Source of the DNA: Vibrio fortis | GTDB taxonomy: Bacteria > Pseudomonadota > Gammaproteobacteria > Enterobacterales > Vibrionaceae | NCBI RefSeq assembly: GCF_024347475.1 | Contig: NZ_AP025487.1 | Span: 930,001-994,000, forward strand | Length of the DNA: 64,000 nt | Direction: 5' to 3' | Shown here: positions 26,686 to 35,670 of the stretch, in pieces | How positions within the stretch are numbered: the first letter of the stretch is position 1 | Layout of the letters: the number at the start of each line of letters is the position of its first letter | Position numbers and translations under genes: made by a program | The notes under the pieces: model-generated | What the model was told of the DNA's origin: nothing | Database searches by the model: none | What the model saw: the letters and a program-made list of their open reading frames with translations, nothing else

Positions 26686-28047
26686 ATGGCGATGTTATTT
26701 CTATTCTTGATGGTAATCGCTTTCATGCTGGTGGGCGTGCCGATTGCTATCTCGCTGGGTTTATCCAGTATTCTATTTTTGTTGATGCACTCAGATGCGT
26801 CACTCGCTTCAGTCGCACAAACTCTATTTAACGCCTTCGCAGGGCACTATACGCTACTCGCTATTCCTTTCTTCATTCTAGCGTCTAGTTTCATGTCTAC
26901 TGGCGGTGTGGCAAAGCGTATTATCCGTTTTGCAATCGCGATGGTCGGCTGGTTCCGAGGCGGTTTAGCAATGGCGTCGGTTGTGGCGTGTATGATGTTT
27001 GCGGCTCTTTCTGGTTCGTCGCCTGCGACTGTAGTTGCTATCGGTAGTATCGTTATTGCGGGTATGATCAAGAACGGTTACTCGAAAGAGTTTGCGGCTG
27101 GTGTTATCTGTAACGCAGGTACCTTGGGTATCCTTATTCCGCCATCGATTGTAATGGTAGTTTACGCTGCAGCAACCGACGTATCTGTTGGCCGTATGTT
27201 CCTGGGTGGTGTTATTCCAGGGCTACTGGCGGGTGTGATGCTGATGATTGCTATCTACATTGCAGCACGTATCAAAAAAATCCCAGCACAACCGTTTGTT
27301 GGTTGGGGTGAGATGTTTGATGCTGCGAAAGACGCGAGCTGGGGCTTACTGCTTATCGTCATCATCCTTGGTGGTATCTACGGCGGTATCTTTACACCAA
27401 CAGAAGCGGCGGCGGTTGCGGCAGTATACGCCTTCTTTATCGCGAACTTTGTCTATAAGGACATGGGACCATTCGCAGACAAAGAAAACAAAAAGCCGAT
27501 GCTAGTGAAAGCTCTGCAAACCTTCGTCCACAAAGATACTAAAGATACTCTGTACGATGCCGGTAAGCTGACCATTATGCTGCTGTTCATCATTGCGAAT
27601 GCATTGATTCTTAAGCACGTACTGACAGAAGAGCGCATTCCACAAATGATCACGGAGTCGATGCTATCGGCCGGTCTTGGTCCTATTACCTTCTTGATTG
27701 TAGTGAACTTGCTGCTATTGATTGGTGGTCAATTCATGGAGCCATCTGGTCTTCTGATTATCGTTGCGCCGCTGGTTTTCCCAATCGCGATTGCTCTGGG
27801 TATTGACCCAATTCATTTGGGCATCATGATGGTAGTGAACATGGAGATAGGGATGATAACGCCACCGGTGGGGCTCAACCTCTTTGTAACCGCAGGGGTA
27901 GCGAAGATGTCGATGATGAACGTGGTGAAAGCCGCACTGCCGTGGGTTGGGGTAATGTTCTTGTTCTTGATAATCGTTACTTACGTGCCTTGGGTATCAA
28001 CTTGGCTACCAACTACCTTGATGGGGCCGGAAATCATTACTAAGTAA
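26686..28047 (+). CDS. dctM: TRAP transporter large permease DctM
   Basis: A 453-residue permease with about 12 membrane segments. It carries out sodium-coupled dicarboxylate import. Family motifs: ALSGSSPATVVAIGSIVIAGM near residue 105, the GTLGILIPPSIVMVVYAAATDVSVGRMFLGG stretch, and MEIGMITPPVGLNLFV near the C-terminus. It is the last gene of the operon. A strong terminator begins 33 bases after the stop, and the terminator's left arm overlaps the 3' end of the small gene on the other strand. Confidence 0.95.
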   Translation: MAMLFLFLMVIAFMLVGVPIAISLGLSSILFLLMHSDASLASVAQTLFNAFAGHYTLLAIPFFILASSFMSTGGVAKRIIRFAIAMVGWFRGGLAMASVVACMMFAALSGSSPATVVAIGSIVIAGMIKNGYSKEFAAGVICNAGTLGILIPPSIVMVVYAAATDVSVGRMFLGGVIPGLLAGVMLMIAIYIAARIKKIPAQPFVGWGEMFDAAKDASWGLLLIVIILGGIYGGIFTPTEAAAVAAVYAFFIANFVYKDMGPFADKENKKPMLVKALQTFVHKDTKDTLYDAGKLTIMLLFIIANALILKHVLTEERIPQMITESMLSAGLGPITFLIVVNLLLLIGGQFMEPSGLLIIVAPLVFPIAIALGIDPIHLGIMMVVNMEIGMITPPVGLNLFVTAGVAKMSMMNVVKAALPWVGVMFLFLIIVTYVPWVSTWLPTTLMGPEIITK

Positions 28048-28080
28048 TACGATTAATTGTAACTTTGTCCTTAACGAATA

Positions 28081-28113
28081 GATGAAGAGTTAAACCTCTT
28101 CATCTATTTTTTT
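28081..28113 (+). terminator. dctPQM terminator
   Basis: GATGAAGAG/CTCTTCATC stem with a 6-nt loop, then TATTTTTTT. Confidence 0.9.
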
Positions 28114-28269
28114 GCTTGGGACTCGTCGGGAGGCCGTGTTTCTTCTGTCATAACCTTTCCAACGAGTATGGCTTTTACGTCGTTCTCGGCCTGAACGCTT
28201 CTCTTCTTCGTAATGCCCGTCTATCAAAACGGTATCGGATATGGCAGGTACGGTTGTTTTCTCGTTCAT
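28090..28269 (-). CDS. 59-residue basic hypothetical protein
   Basis: An uninterrupted minus-strand frame from ATG 28269 to TAA 28090, downstream of dctD on the same strand. The peptide is highly charged: a short acidic/neutral N-terminus (MNEKTTVPAISDTVLIDG), then an Arg/Lys-rich core (EEEKRSGRERRKSHTRWKGYD) and a tail ending KKIDEEV. It has no membrane segment or signal peptide. The composition could suit a nucleic-acid or ribosome-binding protein, but I do not recognise the family. No good ribosome-binding site precedes the ATG. Its last codons lie within the dctM terminator stem, so the two units overlap tail to tail. Confidence 0.5.
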   Translation of the reverse strand: MNEKTTVPAISDTVLIDGHYEEEKRSGRERRKSHTRWKGYDRRNTASRRVPSKKIDEEV

Positions 28270-28320
28270 GATTTTATTGTTTTAAACTCTGGTGCTCAAA
28301 GTATGGATGAGCACGTGGAT

Positions 28321-28351
28321 CTCTGCCAATTTAAAGCCTAAATTGGCAGAG
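28321..28351 (-). terminator. 12-bp stem-loop after dctD
   Basis: CTCTGCCAATTT pairs perfectly with AAATTGGCAGAG around AAAGCCT. It starts six bases past the dctD stop. There is no T-run on the minus strand, so it may stabilise the mRNA or terminate inefficiently, which would let the 59-residue gene be read through. Confidence 0.6.
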
Positions 28352-28356
28352 GTATT

Positions 28357-29691
28357 TTACTTAAAATCGTCTTTATCGATTTGGTAACGCTGCATTTTGT
28401 CGTAGAGCGTCTTCCTTGGCACGTTAAGCAGTTCCATGGTTAGCTTTATACTGCCTTCGTTATCGATCAAAGCCTGTTCGATCACTGATTTCTCAAAGCT
28501 GGCAACTTGGTCGGCCAAACTCGAACATGCCTCTTGTTCAACCACATCTCCCAGCTGTGCTAGCTTTCCAAGTAAGATAAAGCGTTCAGCCGTGTTTCTT
28601 AGCTCACGTACATTACCGGGCCAGTCATGCGCCATTAATTTGTGCAGGTCACTGCTAGGTAGCGCTTGCGCAGTTTTACCGTAGCGTGCGGCAGCCACTA
28701 ACAAGAAGTGGTGGAAGAGGGCGGCGATGTCCTCTTTTCGACTGCGTAGAGGTGGTAAGTCGAGCGTGACGACATTAAGTCGGTAATAGAGGTCTTGTCT
28801 AAATGTGCCTTCTGCAGCCGCTTTTTTGAGATCGACCTTGGTGGCGGCGATGACGCGAATATCAAGAGGTTGAAGCTGGTTAGAACCGATGCGCTCAATA
28901 ACACGCTCTTGTAGTACTCGCAGTAGACGAATTTGCGCCTGCATTGGCATAGATTCGATCTCATCTAGGAACAGGGTTCCGCCTTGGGCATGCTCAAATT
29001 TACCGATCCTCTTGGTCTCTGCTCCGGTAAAGGCGCCTTTTTCGTGGCCGTAGAGTTCGCTCTCAATCAAGTTCTCAGGTACAGCGCCACAGTTAACCGC
29101 GACGAAATTCTGCTCTCTTCGGCTGCTCTGTTCATGGAGTGAGCGAGCGACCAGCTCTTTACCTGTACCGGTTTCGCCAAACAGCAAGATGTCGGCACTG
29201 GTGTCAGCAACATGAGTGATGGTTGAGCGTAATTCTTGGATCACGGGTGTCTCGCCAATGATACGAGGTCCTAAGGTTTGGCTGGCTTTTAATGACTGTT
29301 TTAGTTCACGGTTTTCAAGGATCAGTTGACGCTTTTCTATGGCACGTTTCGTTGTCTCAATTAGCCTCTCGTTGGCAAAGGGCTTCTCAATAAAATCGTA
29401 AGCGCCATCGTGAATGGATTTCACCGCCATTGAGATGTCGCCGTGTCCGGTAATCATGATCACCGGTAGCTCTTTGTCTTTATGGATGACGGTATTTAAT
29501 AGGTCATGGCCAGAGAGTCCTGGAAGGCAGATATCAGTGATGATGACATGTGGCAGCCCATGCTCTTGGATTGCAATCAGCGCTGATTCTGCATCAGGGA
29601 AAAATTGAGCATCAATATCGGCCAATTCAAAACTTTGTTCACTGGCTAGCCGAAGATCTGGTTCATCATCAATGAAATAGACATGGCACAT
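28357..29691 (-). CDS. dctD: sigma-54-dependent response regulator DctD
   Basis: A 444-residue NtrC-family activator. The receiver domain has the phospho-acceptor Asp53 (IITDICLPG). The AAA+ domain has Walker A GETGTGKE, the sigma-54 contact loop GAFTGAE and a Walker B ending DEIE. A Fis-type helix-turn-helix lies at the C-terminus ([24 protein letters not shown]). Once phosphorylated by DctB it should activate the sigma-54 promoter at 24813-24827. It is the second gene of dctBD, with a 10-base gap between the genes. Confidence 0.95.
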   Translation of the reverse strand: MCHVYFIDDEPDLRLASEQSFELADIDAQFFPDAESALIAIQEHGLPHVIITDICLPGLSGHDLLNTVIHKDKELPVIMITGHGDISMAVKSIHDGAYDFIEKPFANERLIETTKRAIEKRQLILENRELKQSLKASQTLGPRIIGETPVIQELRSTITHVADTSADILLFGETGTGKELVARSLHEQSSRREQNFVAVNCGAVPENLIESELYGHEKGAFTGAETKRIGKFEHAQGGTLFLDEIESMPMQAQIRLLRVLQERVIERIGSNQLQPLDIRVIAATKVDLKKAAAEGTFRQDLYYRLNVVTLDLPPLRSRKEDIAALFHHFLLVAAARYGKTAQALPSSDLHKLMAHDWPGNVRELRNTAERFILLGKLAQLGDVVEQEACSSLADQVASFEKSVIEQALIDNEGSIKLTMELLNVPRKTLYDKMQRYQIDKDDFK

Positions 29692-29701
29692 AATGGTTCC
29701 T

Positions 29702-31516
29702 TTAATCGTTATTGTTATTTTGTTGTTCTGTAATTAACGGCAGACAGATAGTAAATCTCGCTCCGCCTAGTGGGCTTTTGGCGTGGGTGAGTTCGCCGTT
29801 AATGCCTCGAATAATTTGTTGTGAGATTGATAAGCCAAGGCCTAAACCATTCTTCTTAGTGGTATGGAATGGTTCAAAGAACTGCTGTGGCGTGTCATGG
29901 GCAAAGCCTGGGCCGTTATCATCAATGTGTAGCTGAATAAAACGCTCTGAGTTGGTATTCATGTGATGCTCGAACTCGAGGTTCAACTGTTTACTCTCTT
30001 GTCCTTCCATGGCCTGTATACCATTAGTAATCAGATTAATGATCACCTGTTCAAGCTGGATCGCATTGGCCTGAATGAGAGCATCCAATTTGTCGGGAAG
30101 GGGGGACATCGCGACTCTTTCTGCTTTCAATTGAGGTTTCATGAGCTCTATCGACGAGTGCAGTAGAGGAAGCAATTGCAGTTGCGATAGGTCTTCGGCA
30201 TTAGACTTTTTGGCAAATGATCGAAGTTGATGGCTGATCTTGGCCATGCGATCAGTGAGCGATGAGATGCGTGAAAGATTGTCGTCCACACGTTCAAATT
30301 TTTCTTTTGCCAAAAACAGACGACCGTTATCGGCATAGCTTCGAATTGCGGCAAGTGGGTTGTTTAATTCATGACTGATGCTCGCAGACATCTGCCCCAA
30401 AACAGCCAGCTTTGCTGCTTGGATCAACTCATCTTGAGTCTGCCTTAACGCCTTCTCTGTTTCGGTGCGTTGCAGTACTTCTGCGTGCAACTCGGATGTT
30501 CGTTCCAACACCAAAAATTCGAGTTTCTGCTTCGCTTCAGACTGTAGCCTGTCTATCTGTACTCGACGATGGATACGGTTTAGGTTGAGCTGTAAAGCGA
30601 GGTAAATGATCGCAAAAACCAAGCTCAGTACCACCAAATAAGAGATTAAATCCCACCAAACTAAATGAGTAGGAGAGAGTACTCGAACCGTTAATTTGGG
30701 TTGCTCGATAAAGCGTGATGAAGCAAAAAACTGTTCATGAACTAAAGGGTGCAAAGACTGAATCGTGCTGGTGGAAGAACCAAGATCACCGTTGAAGTTT
30801 AAGCTCTCTATCGTGGTATCAAGGAACTGTCTTCCTTCCTGGATTTGGCGCTTACGTTCATCGTCCAAGGGCTGTAAGCTTTTAAAAAGCCAGTCAGGGT
30901 TACTCGACATAAACACCACGTTGTCTTTGTCGTCGGCAACAAAGTAACTCTGTTTTCCCTTCCAGCTTGCCTCAATCAATGACAGATCCATTTTAACGAC
31001 AATGACGCCGATGATTTCAGCAGCGTAAGAGACAGGGTAAGAGTAGTAATAGCCACGTTTTCCTGAAGTAGAACCAAGCGCGAAATACTGATTCTCTTTA
31101 CCGCTAAAGGCGTGCTGAAAATAGGGGCGAAAAGCGAAATTTCGACCGACAAATGAGTGTGCTTGATTCCAGTTACTCGCAGCGATGGTGGTACCAATAT
31201 GGTCGAGTAAGTAGGTGTCTGAGGCCTGTATTACTTGATTAACGTGCGCTAGGTAGCGATTAGTCAGCTCGATTTGCGCAGAGTTATCTGGTGCATGGAG
31301 CGCATCAATCAACTCTTTGTCCTTCGAGAGTAGCTCAGGGATGTGTGCGAACTTATCCAGTTGACTGGCGATATGTACCGAGAAGCGGTCGAGTTTTGAT
31401 TGATGATCTTCAAGCAAGCTTTGATGACTGATATTCCATACCCAGTGACCGCCGAGAATCATCAGCAACCCATAAGTGATGAGTAGCAAAATAGGCAGGC
31501 GGGAAGGTTGAAACAT
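29702..31516 (-). CDS. dctB: C4-dicarboxylate sensor kinase DctB
   Basis: A 604-residue inner-membrane histidine kinase with an N-terminal membrane segment (about 8-26), a large periplasmic double-PAS/Cache sensor (to about 290), a second membrane segment, a coiled-coil linker, the H-box MSASISHELNNPLAAIRSYADN, and an ATPase domain with DNGPGF and GLGLGLSIS. The periplasmic part includes RPYFQHAFSG and GYYYSYPV, positions characteristic of dicarboxylate-sensing Cache domains. It senses succinate, malate or fumarate and phosphorylates DctD. The operon points toward dctPQM. Confidence 0.94.
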   Translation of the reverse strand: MFQPSRLPILLLITYGLLMILGGHWVWNISHQSLLEDHQSKLDRFSVHIASQLDKFAHIPELLSKDKELIDALHAPDNSAQIELTNRYLAHVNQVIQASDTYLLDHIGTTIAASNWNQAHSFVGRNFAFRPYFQHAFSGKENQYFALGSTSGKRGYYYSYPVSYAAEIIGVIVVKMDLSLIEASWKGKQSYFVADDKDNVVFMSSNPDWLFKSLQPLDDERKRQIQEGRQFLDTTIESLNFNGDLGSSTSTIQSLHPLVHEQFFASSRFIEQPKLTVRVLSPTHLVWWDLISYLVVLSLVFAIIYLALQLNLNRIHRRVQIDRLQSEAKQKLEFLVLERTSELHAEVLQRTETEKALRQTQDELIQAAKLAVLGQMSASISHELNNPLAAIRSYADNGRLFLAKEKFERVDDNLSRISSLTDRMAKISHQLRSFAKKSNAEDLSQLQLLPLLHSSIELMKPQLKAERVAMSPLPDKLDALIQANAIQLEQVIINLITNGIQAMEGQESKQLNLEFEHHMNTNSERFIQLHIDDNGPGFAHDTPQQFFEPFHTTKKNGLGLGLSISQQIIRGINGELTHAKSPLGGARFTICLPLITEQQNNNND

Positions 31517-32144
31517 AGGAGTTCTCGCTGTGAATTACGGTCTAGAAAAGCGTGTCAGGTGTCTGCAACACTCAAAGTGCCATAAATTGTTCAAAAAATG
31601 AGAGTCGACAGACAGTTATAGGTTAAGGCTTTGTAACGGAGATTGTTGAAAAAGTTATCGACTCTGAGGGGTAAAACAAGAGCAAGATCTCTTTTTAAGC
31701 TTTTTCGGAAAAAAAGCCCTCGATTCCCTTGAAAAAGCCGCTATTGTCCCCATTTCCGATGTGTCGAGTGGTGTTTTGATTGAATATGACCCTCTCAGGC
31801 GGACGAATTTAGAGCATTCATCATCAAGCTGAGGTGATTGGCTCGACAGAGATTAAACAGATCGCTAGAATGTCGCGTCTAAAATTTCTGTCCTGAGGCT
31901 AATCGGAGATACCTTTCCTTGTTGTAAAACAGGCTATGAGCTTCATTGAAGTACATAGAAAAAAGATATCGCTGATTAGTCTGGTGTTTGAATGAATGAT
32001 CACTCAGGCATCAATGCTCAATTTTAAATTAGGTGTTCGGATAGAGCACTACACAAGGATGCAGCCAACAACACGCGTTCCTAAGGAATGCACGTTACGG
32101 CTCATATGCTCAGATTATCTGAGCCAGTTTTGAGGTTTTATATA
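31517..32144. other. 628-bp intergenic region between dctB and tig
   Basis: The dctB and tig genes are divergent here, so both promoters must lie within this stretch. I see no gene: the longest plus-strand frame with ATG is under 20 codons. A GCTTTTT-CGG-AAAAAAAGC inverted repeat is at 31699-31717. A short hairpin lies just before tig. No promoter can be named with confidence. Confidence 0.5.
32108..32124 (+). promoter_or_regulatory. tig: hairpin in the tig leader
   Basis: GCTCAGA-TTA-TCTGAGC, a 7-bp perfect stem, ends 20 bases before the tig start and 7 bases before its GAGG ribosome-binding site. It could tune ribosome access. Confidence 0.45.
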
Positions 32145-33443
32145 ATGCAAGTTACTGTTGAAACGCTAGAAGGCCTAGAGCGCCGTCTTAATATTACTGT
32201 TCCTGCTGCTAACATCGAAGATGCAGTTACAGCTGAACTACGCAACATCGCGAAAAACCGTCGTTTCGATGGTTTCCGTAAAGGCAAAGTGCCAATGAAG
32301 ATGGTTGCTAAAATGTACGGCAAAGCAGTACGTCAAGACGTGATGGGCGAAGTAATGCAACGCCACTTCATCGAAGCGATCGTTAAAGAGAAGATCAACC
32401 CAGCTGGCGCACCAACTTTCGCACCAGTAGAAAACAAAGAAGGCGAAGACCTAGTATTCAACGCAACTTTTGAAGTTTACCCAGAAGTTGAACTGAAAGG
32501 TCTAGAAAACATCACTGTTGAGAAGCCAGCAGTAGAAGTTAAAGAAGCTGACGTTGAAGAGATGATCGAAACTCTACGTAAGCAACAAGCAACTTGGACT
32601 GAAGTTGATGCAGCTGCTGAAGAAGGTTCTCGCGCAACTATCGATTTCGTTGGTTCTATCGACGGTGAAGAGTTCGAAGGCGGTAAAGCTGAGAACTTCC
32701 CACTAGAGATGGGTGCTGGTCGCATGATCCCTGGTTTTGAAGACGGTATCGTTGGCAAAACTAAAGGCATGGAATTCGAAATCGACGTAAACTTCCCAGA
32801 AGATTACCACGCTGAAAACCTAAAAGGTAAAGCAGCTAAGTTTGCAATCAAAGTAAACAAAGTTGAAGCTCGTGAACTTCCAGAACTAAACGAAGAATTC
32901 GTTGCTAAGTTCGGTGCTACTGACGGTGTTGAAGGTCTTAAAGCTGAAGTTCGTAAGAACATGGAGCGTGAGCTTAAGCAAGCTGTTAAGAACCGCATCA
33001 AAGAGCAAGCTATCGACGGTCTAGTTAAAGAAAACGACATCGACGTTCCAGCTGCACTTATCGACCAAGAGATCGGTACTCTACGTCAACAAGCTGCTCA
33101 ACGTTTCGGTGGCAACACTGAAGCTGCTGACCAACTTCCACGTGAGCTGTTCGAAGAGCAAGCTAAACGTCGCGTAGTTGTTGGCCTTCTACTTGGTGAA
33201 GTAATCAAGTCTGAAGAGCTAAAAGCTGACGATGAGAAAGTAAAAGCAATCATCGAAGAGATGGCTACTGCATACGAAGATCCATCTGAAGTTATTGCTT
33301 ACTACGAGCAAAACGAGCAAATGATGAACAACATGCGCAACGTTGCTCTAGAAGAGCAAGCTATTGATGCAATCATCGCTAAAGCTCAAGTTTCTGAGAA
33401 AGAAGTTAGCTTCAACGAGCTAATGAATCAGCAACCTGCTTAA
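32145..33443 (+). CDS. tig: trigger factor, ribosome-associated chaperone
   Basis: A 432-residue protein, the same length as E. coli trigger factor. The N-terminal ribosome-binding domain has the GFRKGKVP signature at about residues 43-50, which docks on ribosomal protein L23. An FKBP-type prolyl isomerase domain covers about 150-245 ([21 protein letters not shown]), and a helical C-terminal chaperone domain follows. The frame extends 57 bases upstream, but GAGG nine bases before ATG 32145 and the known [10 protein letters not shown] start fix the position. It heads the tig-clpP-clpX-lon cluster. Codon use is strongly biased, as expected for an abundant protein. Confidence 0.97.
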   Translation: MQVTVETLEGLERRLNITVPAANIEDAVTAELRNIAKNRRFDGFRKGKVPMKMVAKMYGKAVRQDVMGEVMQRHFIEAIVKEKINPAGAPTFAPVENKEGEDLVFNATFEVYPEVELKGLENITVEKPAVEVKEADVEEMIETLRKQQATWTEVDAAAEEGSRATIDFVGSIDGEEFEGGKAENFPLEMGAGRMIPGFEDGIVGKTKGMEFEIDVNFPEDYHAENLKGKAAKFAIKVNKVEARELPELNEEFVAKFGATDGVEGLKAEVRKNMERELKQAVKNRIKEQAIDGLVKENDIDVPAALIDQEIGTLRQQAAQRFGGNTEAADQLPRELFEEQAKRRVVVGLLLGEVIKSEELKADDEKVKAIIEEMATAYEDPSEVIAYYEQNEQMMNNMRNVALEEQAIDAIIAKAQVSEKEVSFNELMNQQPA

Positions 33444-33495
33444 TATAGTAATATCTGACGTAGAAGGTTGACGTACGGTCGACAATTCTGCTAAC

Positions 33496-33533
33496 AATGG
33501 TCCGTATGATTTAATCATTCGGGCCATTTATTT
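33496..33533 (+). terminator. terminator/attenuator between tig and clpP
   Basis: AATGGTCCG/CGGGCCATT (one G-U pair) extended by ATGAT/ATCAT, then TATTTTAG. It ends shortly before the clpP ribosome-binding site, so clpP may depend partly on read-through. Confidence 0.72.
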
Positions 33534-33548
33534 TAGGGACATAAGAAT

Positions 33549-34175
33549 ATGAGCTACCAAGAAAAAAATACAATGCCATCGATTATGGACGCACTAGTTC
33601 CAATGGTGGTTGAACAAACTTCCCGTGGTGAACGTTCTTACGATATCTATTCTCGTCTGTTAAAAGAACGAATCATTTTCTTAACCGGTCAAGTGGAAGA
33701 CCACATGGCAAACCTTGTCGTGGCTCAACTGCTTTTCTTGGAATCAGAAAACCCAGACAAAGATATCTATCTTTACATCAACTCACCTGGTGGCAGCGTA
33801 ACTGCAGGTATGTCTATCTACGACACAATGCAGTTCATTAAGCCAAACGTGAGCACTGTATGTATGGGTCAAGCTTGCTCGATGGGTGCATTCTTACTTG
33901 CTGGTGGTGAGCCAGGTAAGCGTCACGTACTTCCAAATTCTCGTGTAATGATTCACCAGCCACTTGGCGGTTTCCAAGGCCAAGCGTCTGATATTCAAAT
34001 CCACGCGCAAGAGATCCTAACGATCAAACAGAAGCTAAACAAACTATTGGCAGAGCACACAGGTCAGCCTCTAGAAGTTGTTGAGCGTGACACTGATCGT
34101 GACAACTTCATGTCTGCAGAACAAGCTGTAGAGTACGGTTTGGTGGATTCAGTTCTGAATCATCGCGGTCAATAA
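33549..34175 (+). CDS. clpP: ATP-dependent Clp protease proteolytic subunit
   Basis: A 208-residue serine peptidase that forms the 14-mer degradation chamber. The catalytic triad is visible: Ser111 in GQACSMGAF, His136 in MIHQPLGG and Asp185. The first 14 or so residues would be the self-cleaved propeptide, as in E. coli. AGGGA precedes the ATG. It is followed at 82 bases by clpX, its AAA+ partner. Confidence 0.97.
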   Translation: MSYQEKNTMPSIMDALVPMVVEQTSRGERSYDIYSRLLKERIIFLTGQVEDHMANLVVAQLLFLESENPDKDIYLYINSPGGSVTAGMSIYDTMQFIKPNVSTVCMGQACSMGAFLLAGGEPGKRHVLPNSRVMIHQPLGGFQGQASDIQIHAQEILTIKQKLNKLLAEHTGQPLEVVERDTDRDNFMSAEQAVEYGLVDSVLNHRGQ

Positions 34176-34257
34176 TTGCTCAGCAATTGTTTAACGCAAA
34201 TTGATGCAAATTGATATACACTCAAATCATAGAGAGTAAAGGCTAAGAGGTTAGCGA

Positions 34258-35538
34258 ATGACAGATAAAAGCAAAGAGGGTGGTAGCGGTAAACTGCTTT
34301 ACTGCTCTTTCTGTGGCAAAAGCCAGCACGAAGTTCGCAAGTTAATCGCAGGCCCTTCTGTTTACATTTGTGACGAATGTGTCGACCTTTGTAACGACAT
34401 TATTCGTGAAGAAATCAAAGATGTTCTTCCAAAGAAAGAATCTGAAGCGTTACCAACGCCTCGTGAGATTCGAGAGCACCTTGATGACTATGTAATCGGT
34501 CAAGAGTACGCGAAGAAAGTGCTAGCAGTTGCAGTATATAACCACTACAAGCGTTTACGTAATGGTGATACAACAGCTGAAGGCGTAGAGCTAGGTAAGA
34601 GTAACATCTTGCTTATCGGCCCTACTGGTAGTGGTAAAACACTACTCGCTGAAACATTGGCTCGTTTCCTAGACGTTCCATTTACTATGGCAGATGCAAC
34701 CACACTAACCGAAGCGGGTTATGTGGGTGAAGATGTAGAAAACATCATTCAGAAACTGCTTCAGAAGTGTGATTACGACGTAGCGAAAGCGGAACGCGGC
34801 ATTGTTTACATCGATGAAATCGATAAGATTTCTCGTAAAGCTGAAAACCCATCTATCACTCGTGATGTATCGGGTGAAGGTGTTCAGCAAGCACTTCTAA
34901 AACTTGTAGAAGGCACAGTAGCTTCAGTACCGCCTCAAGGTGGTCGTAAGCATCCACAGCAAGAGTTCTTGCAAGTGGATACATCTAAGATCCTGTTTAT
35001 CTGTGGCGGTGCATTTGCCGGCCTAGATAAAGTGATTGAACAACGTGTAGAAACAGGTTCTGGTATCGGTTTTGGCGCAGAAGTGCGTTCAAAAGATGAA
35101 ACCAAAACAATCGGTGAGCTATTCACTCAAGTTGAACCTGAAGATCTAGTGAAGTACGGTCTGATTCCTGAATTCATTGGTCGTCTACCGGTGACAACCA
35201 CACTGACAGAACTAGACGAAGAAGCGCTAATTCAAATTCTATGTGAGCCGAAGAACGCACTAACGAAACAGTACGCTGCGCTATTCGAGCTTGAAGATAC
35301 AGAACTTGAATTCCGTGAAGATGCACTACGTGCCATTGCTAAGAAAGCAATGAGCCGTAAAACAGGTGCTCGTGGTCTGCGTTCAATCTTAGAAGGTGTG
35401 CTGCTAGAAACGATGTACGAACTGCCATCATCAACTGATGTGAGTAAGGTTGTTATTGATGAGTCTGTGATTAACGGAGAGTCAGAACCTCTTCTGATTT
35501 ACAGCAATTCAGAGAACCAAGCAGCAGTAGCAGAGTAG
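34258..35538 (+). CDS. clpX: Clp protease ATP-binding subunit ClpX
   Basis: A 426-residue AAA+ unfoldase. The N-terminal zinc-binding domain has Cys16, Cys19, Cys38 and Cys41, which recruit adaptors and substrates. Walker A GPTGSGKT is near residue 121 and Walker [10 protein letters not shown] follows. The pore loop GYVGED and the ClpP-docking IGF loop ([10 protein letters not shown]) are present, as is sensor-2 in [11 protein letters not shown]. It unfolds tagged proteins, including ssrA-tagged ones, for ClpP. The start has AAGAGG upstream. The 82-base gap from clpP contains TTGATATACACTC, which may hold a secondary promoter. Confidence 0.97.
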   Translation: MTDKSKEGGSGKLLYCSFCGKSQHEVRKLIAGPSVYICDECVDLCNDIIREEIKDVLPKKESEALPTPREIREHLDDYVIGQEYAKKVLAVAVYNHYKRLRNGDTTAEGVELGKSNILLIGPTGSGKTLLAETLARFLDVPFTMADATTLTEAGYVGEDVENIIQKLLQKCDYDVAKAERGIVYIDEIDKISRKAENPSITRDVSGEGVQQALLKLVEGTVASVPPQGGRKHPQQEFLQVDTSKILFICGGAFAGLDKVIEQRVETGSGIGFGAEVRSKDETKTIGELFTQVEPEDLVKYGLIPEFIGRLPVTTTLTELDEEALIQILCEPKNALTKQYAALFELEDTELEFREDALRAIAKKAMSRKTGARGLRSILEGVLLETMYELPSSTDVSKVVIDESVINGESEPLLIYSNSENQAAVAE

Positions 35539-35567
35539 GTCTTTTTTAGACTAGTGACTCAAATTCC

Positions 35568-35599
35568 AAAAGGAGGTAAGCAATTACCTCCTTTTTTTT
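35568..35599 (+). terminator. clpX terminator
   Basis: AAAAGGAGGTAA-GCAA-TTACCTCCTTTT, a perfect 12-bp stem followed by further T, 29 bases after the clpX stop. Confidence 0.92.
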
Positions 35600-35608
35600 A
35601 TTCTTCCA

Positions 35609-35635
35609 TTGAATCCAGTCGTTTAAGCCCCATAT
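35609..35635 (+). promoter_or_regulatory. lon: sigma-32 heat-shock promoter of lon
   Basis: TTGAAT (35609-35614), 13 bases, then CCCCATAT (35628-35635). This matches the sigma-32 consensus (TTGAAA / CCCCATNT) at its usual spacing and lies 35 bases before lon, after the clpX terminator. Confidence 0.8.
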
Positions 35636-35670
35636 ACTGCTTTATAAGTTAAAGCGGAAGAGAGAAATAT

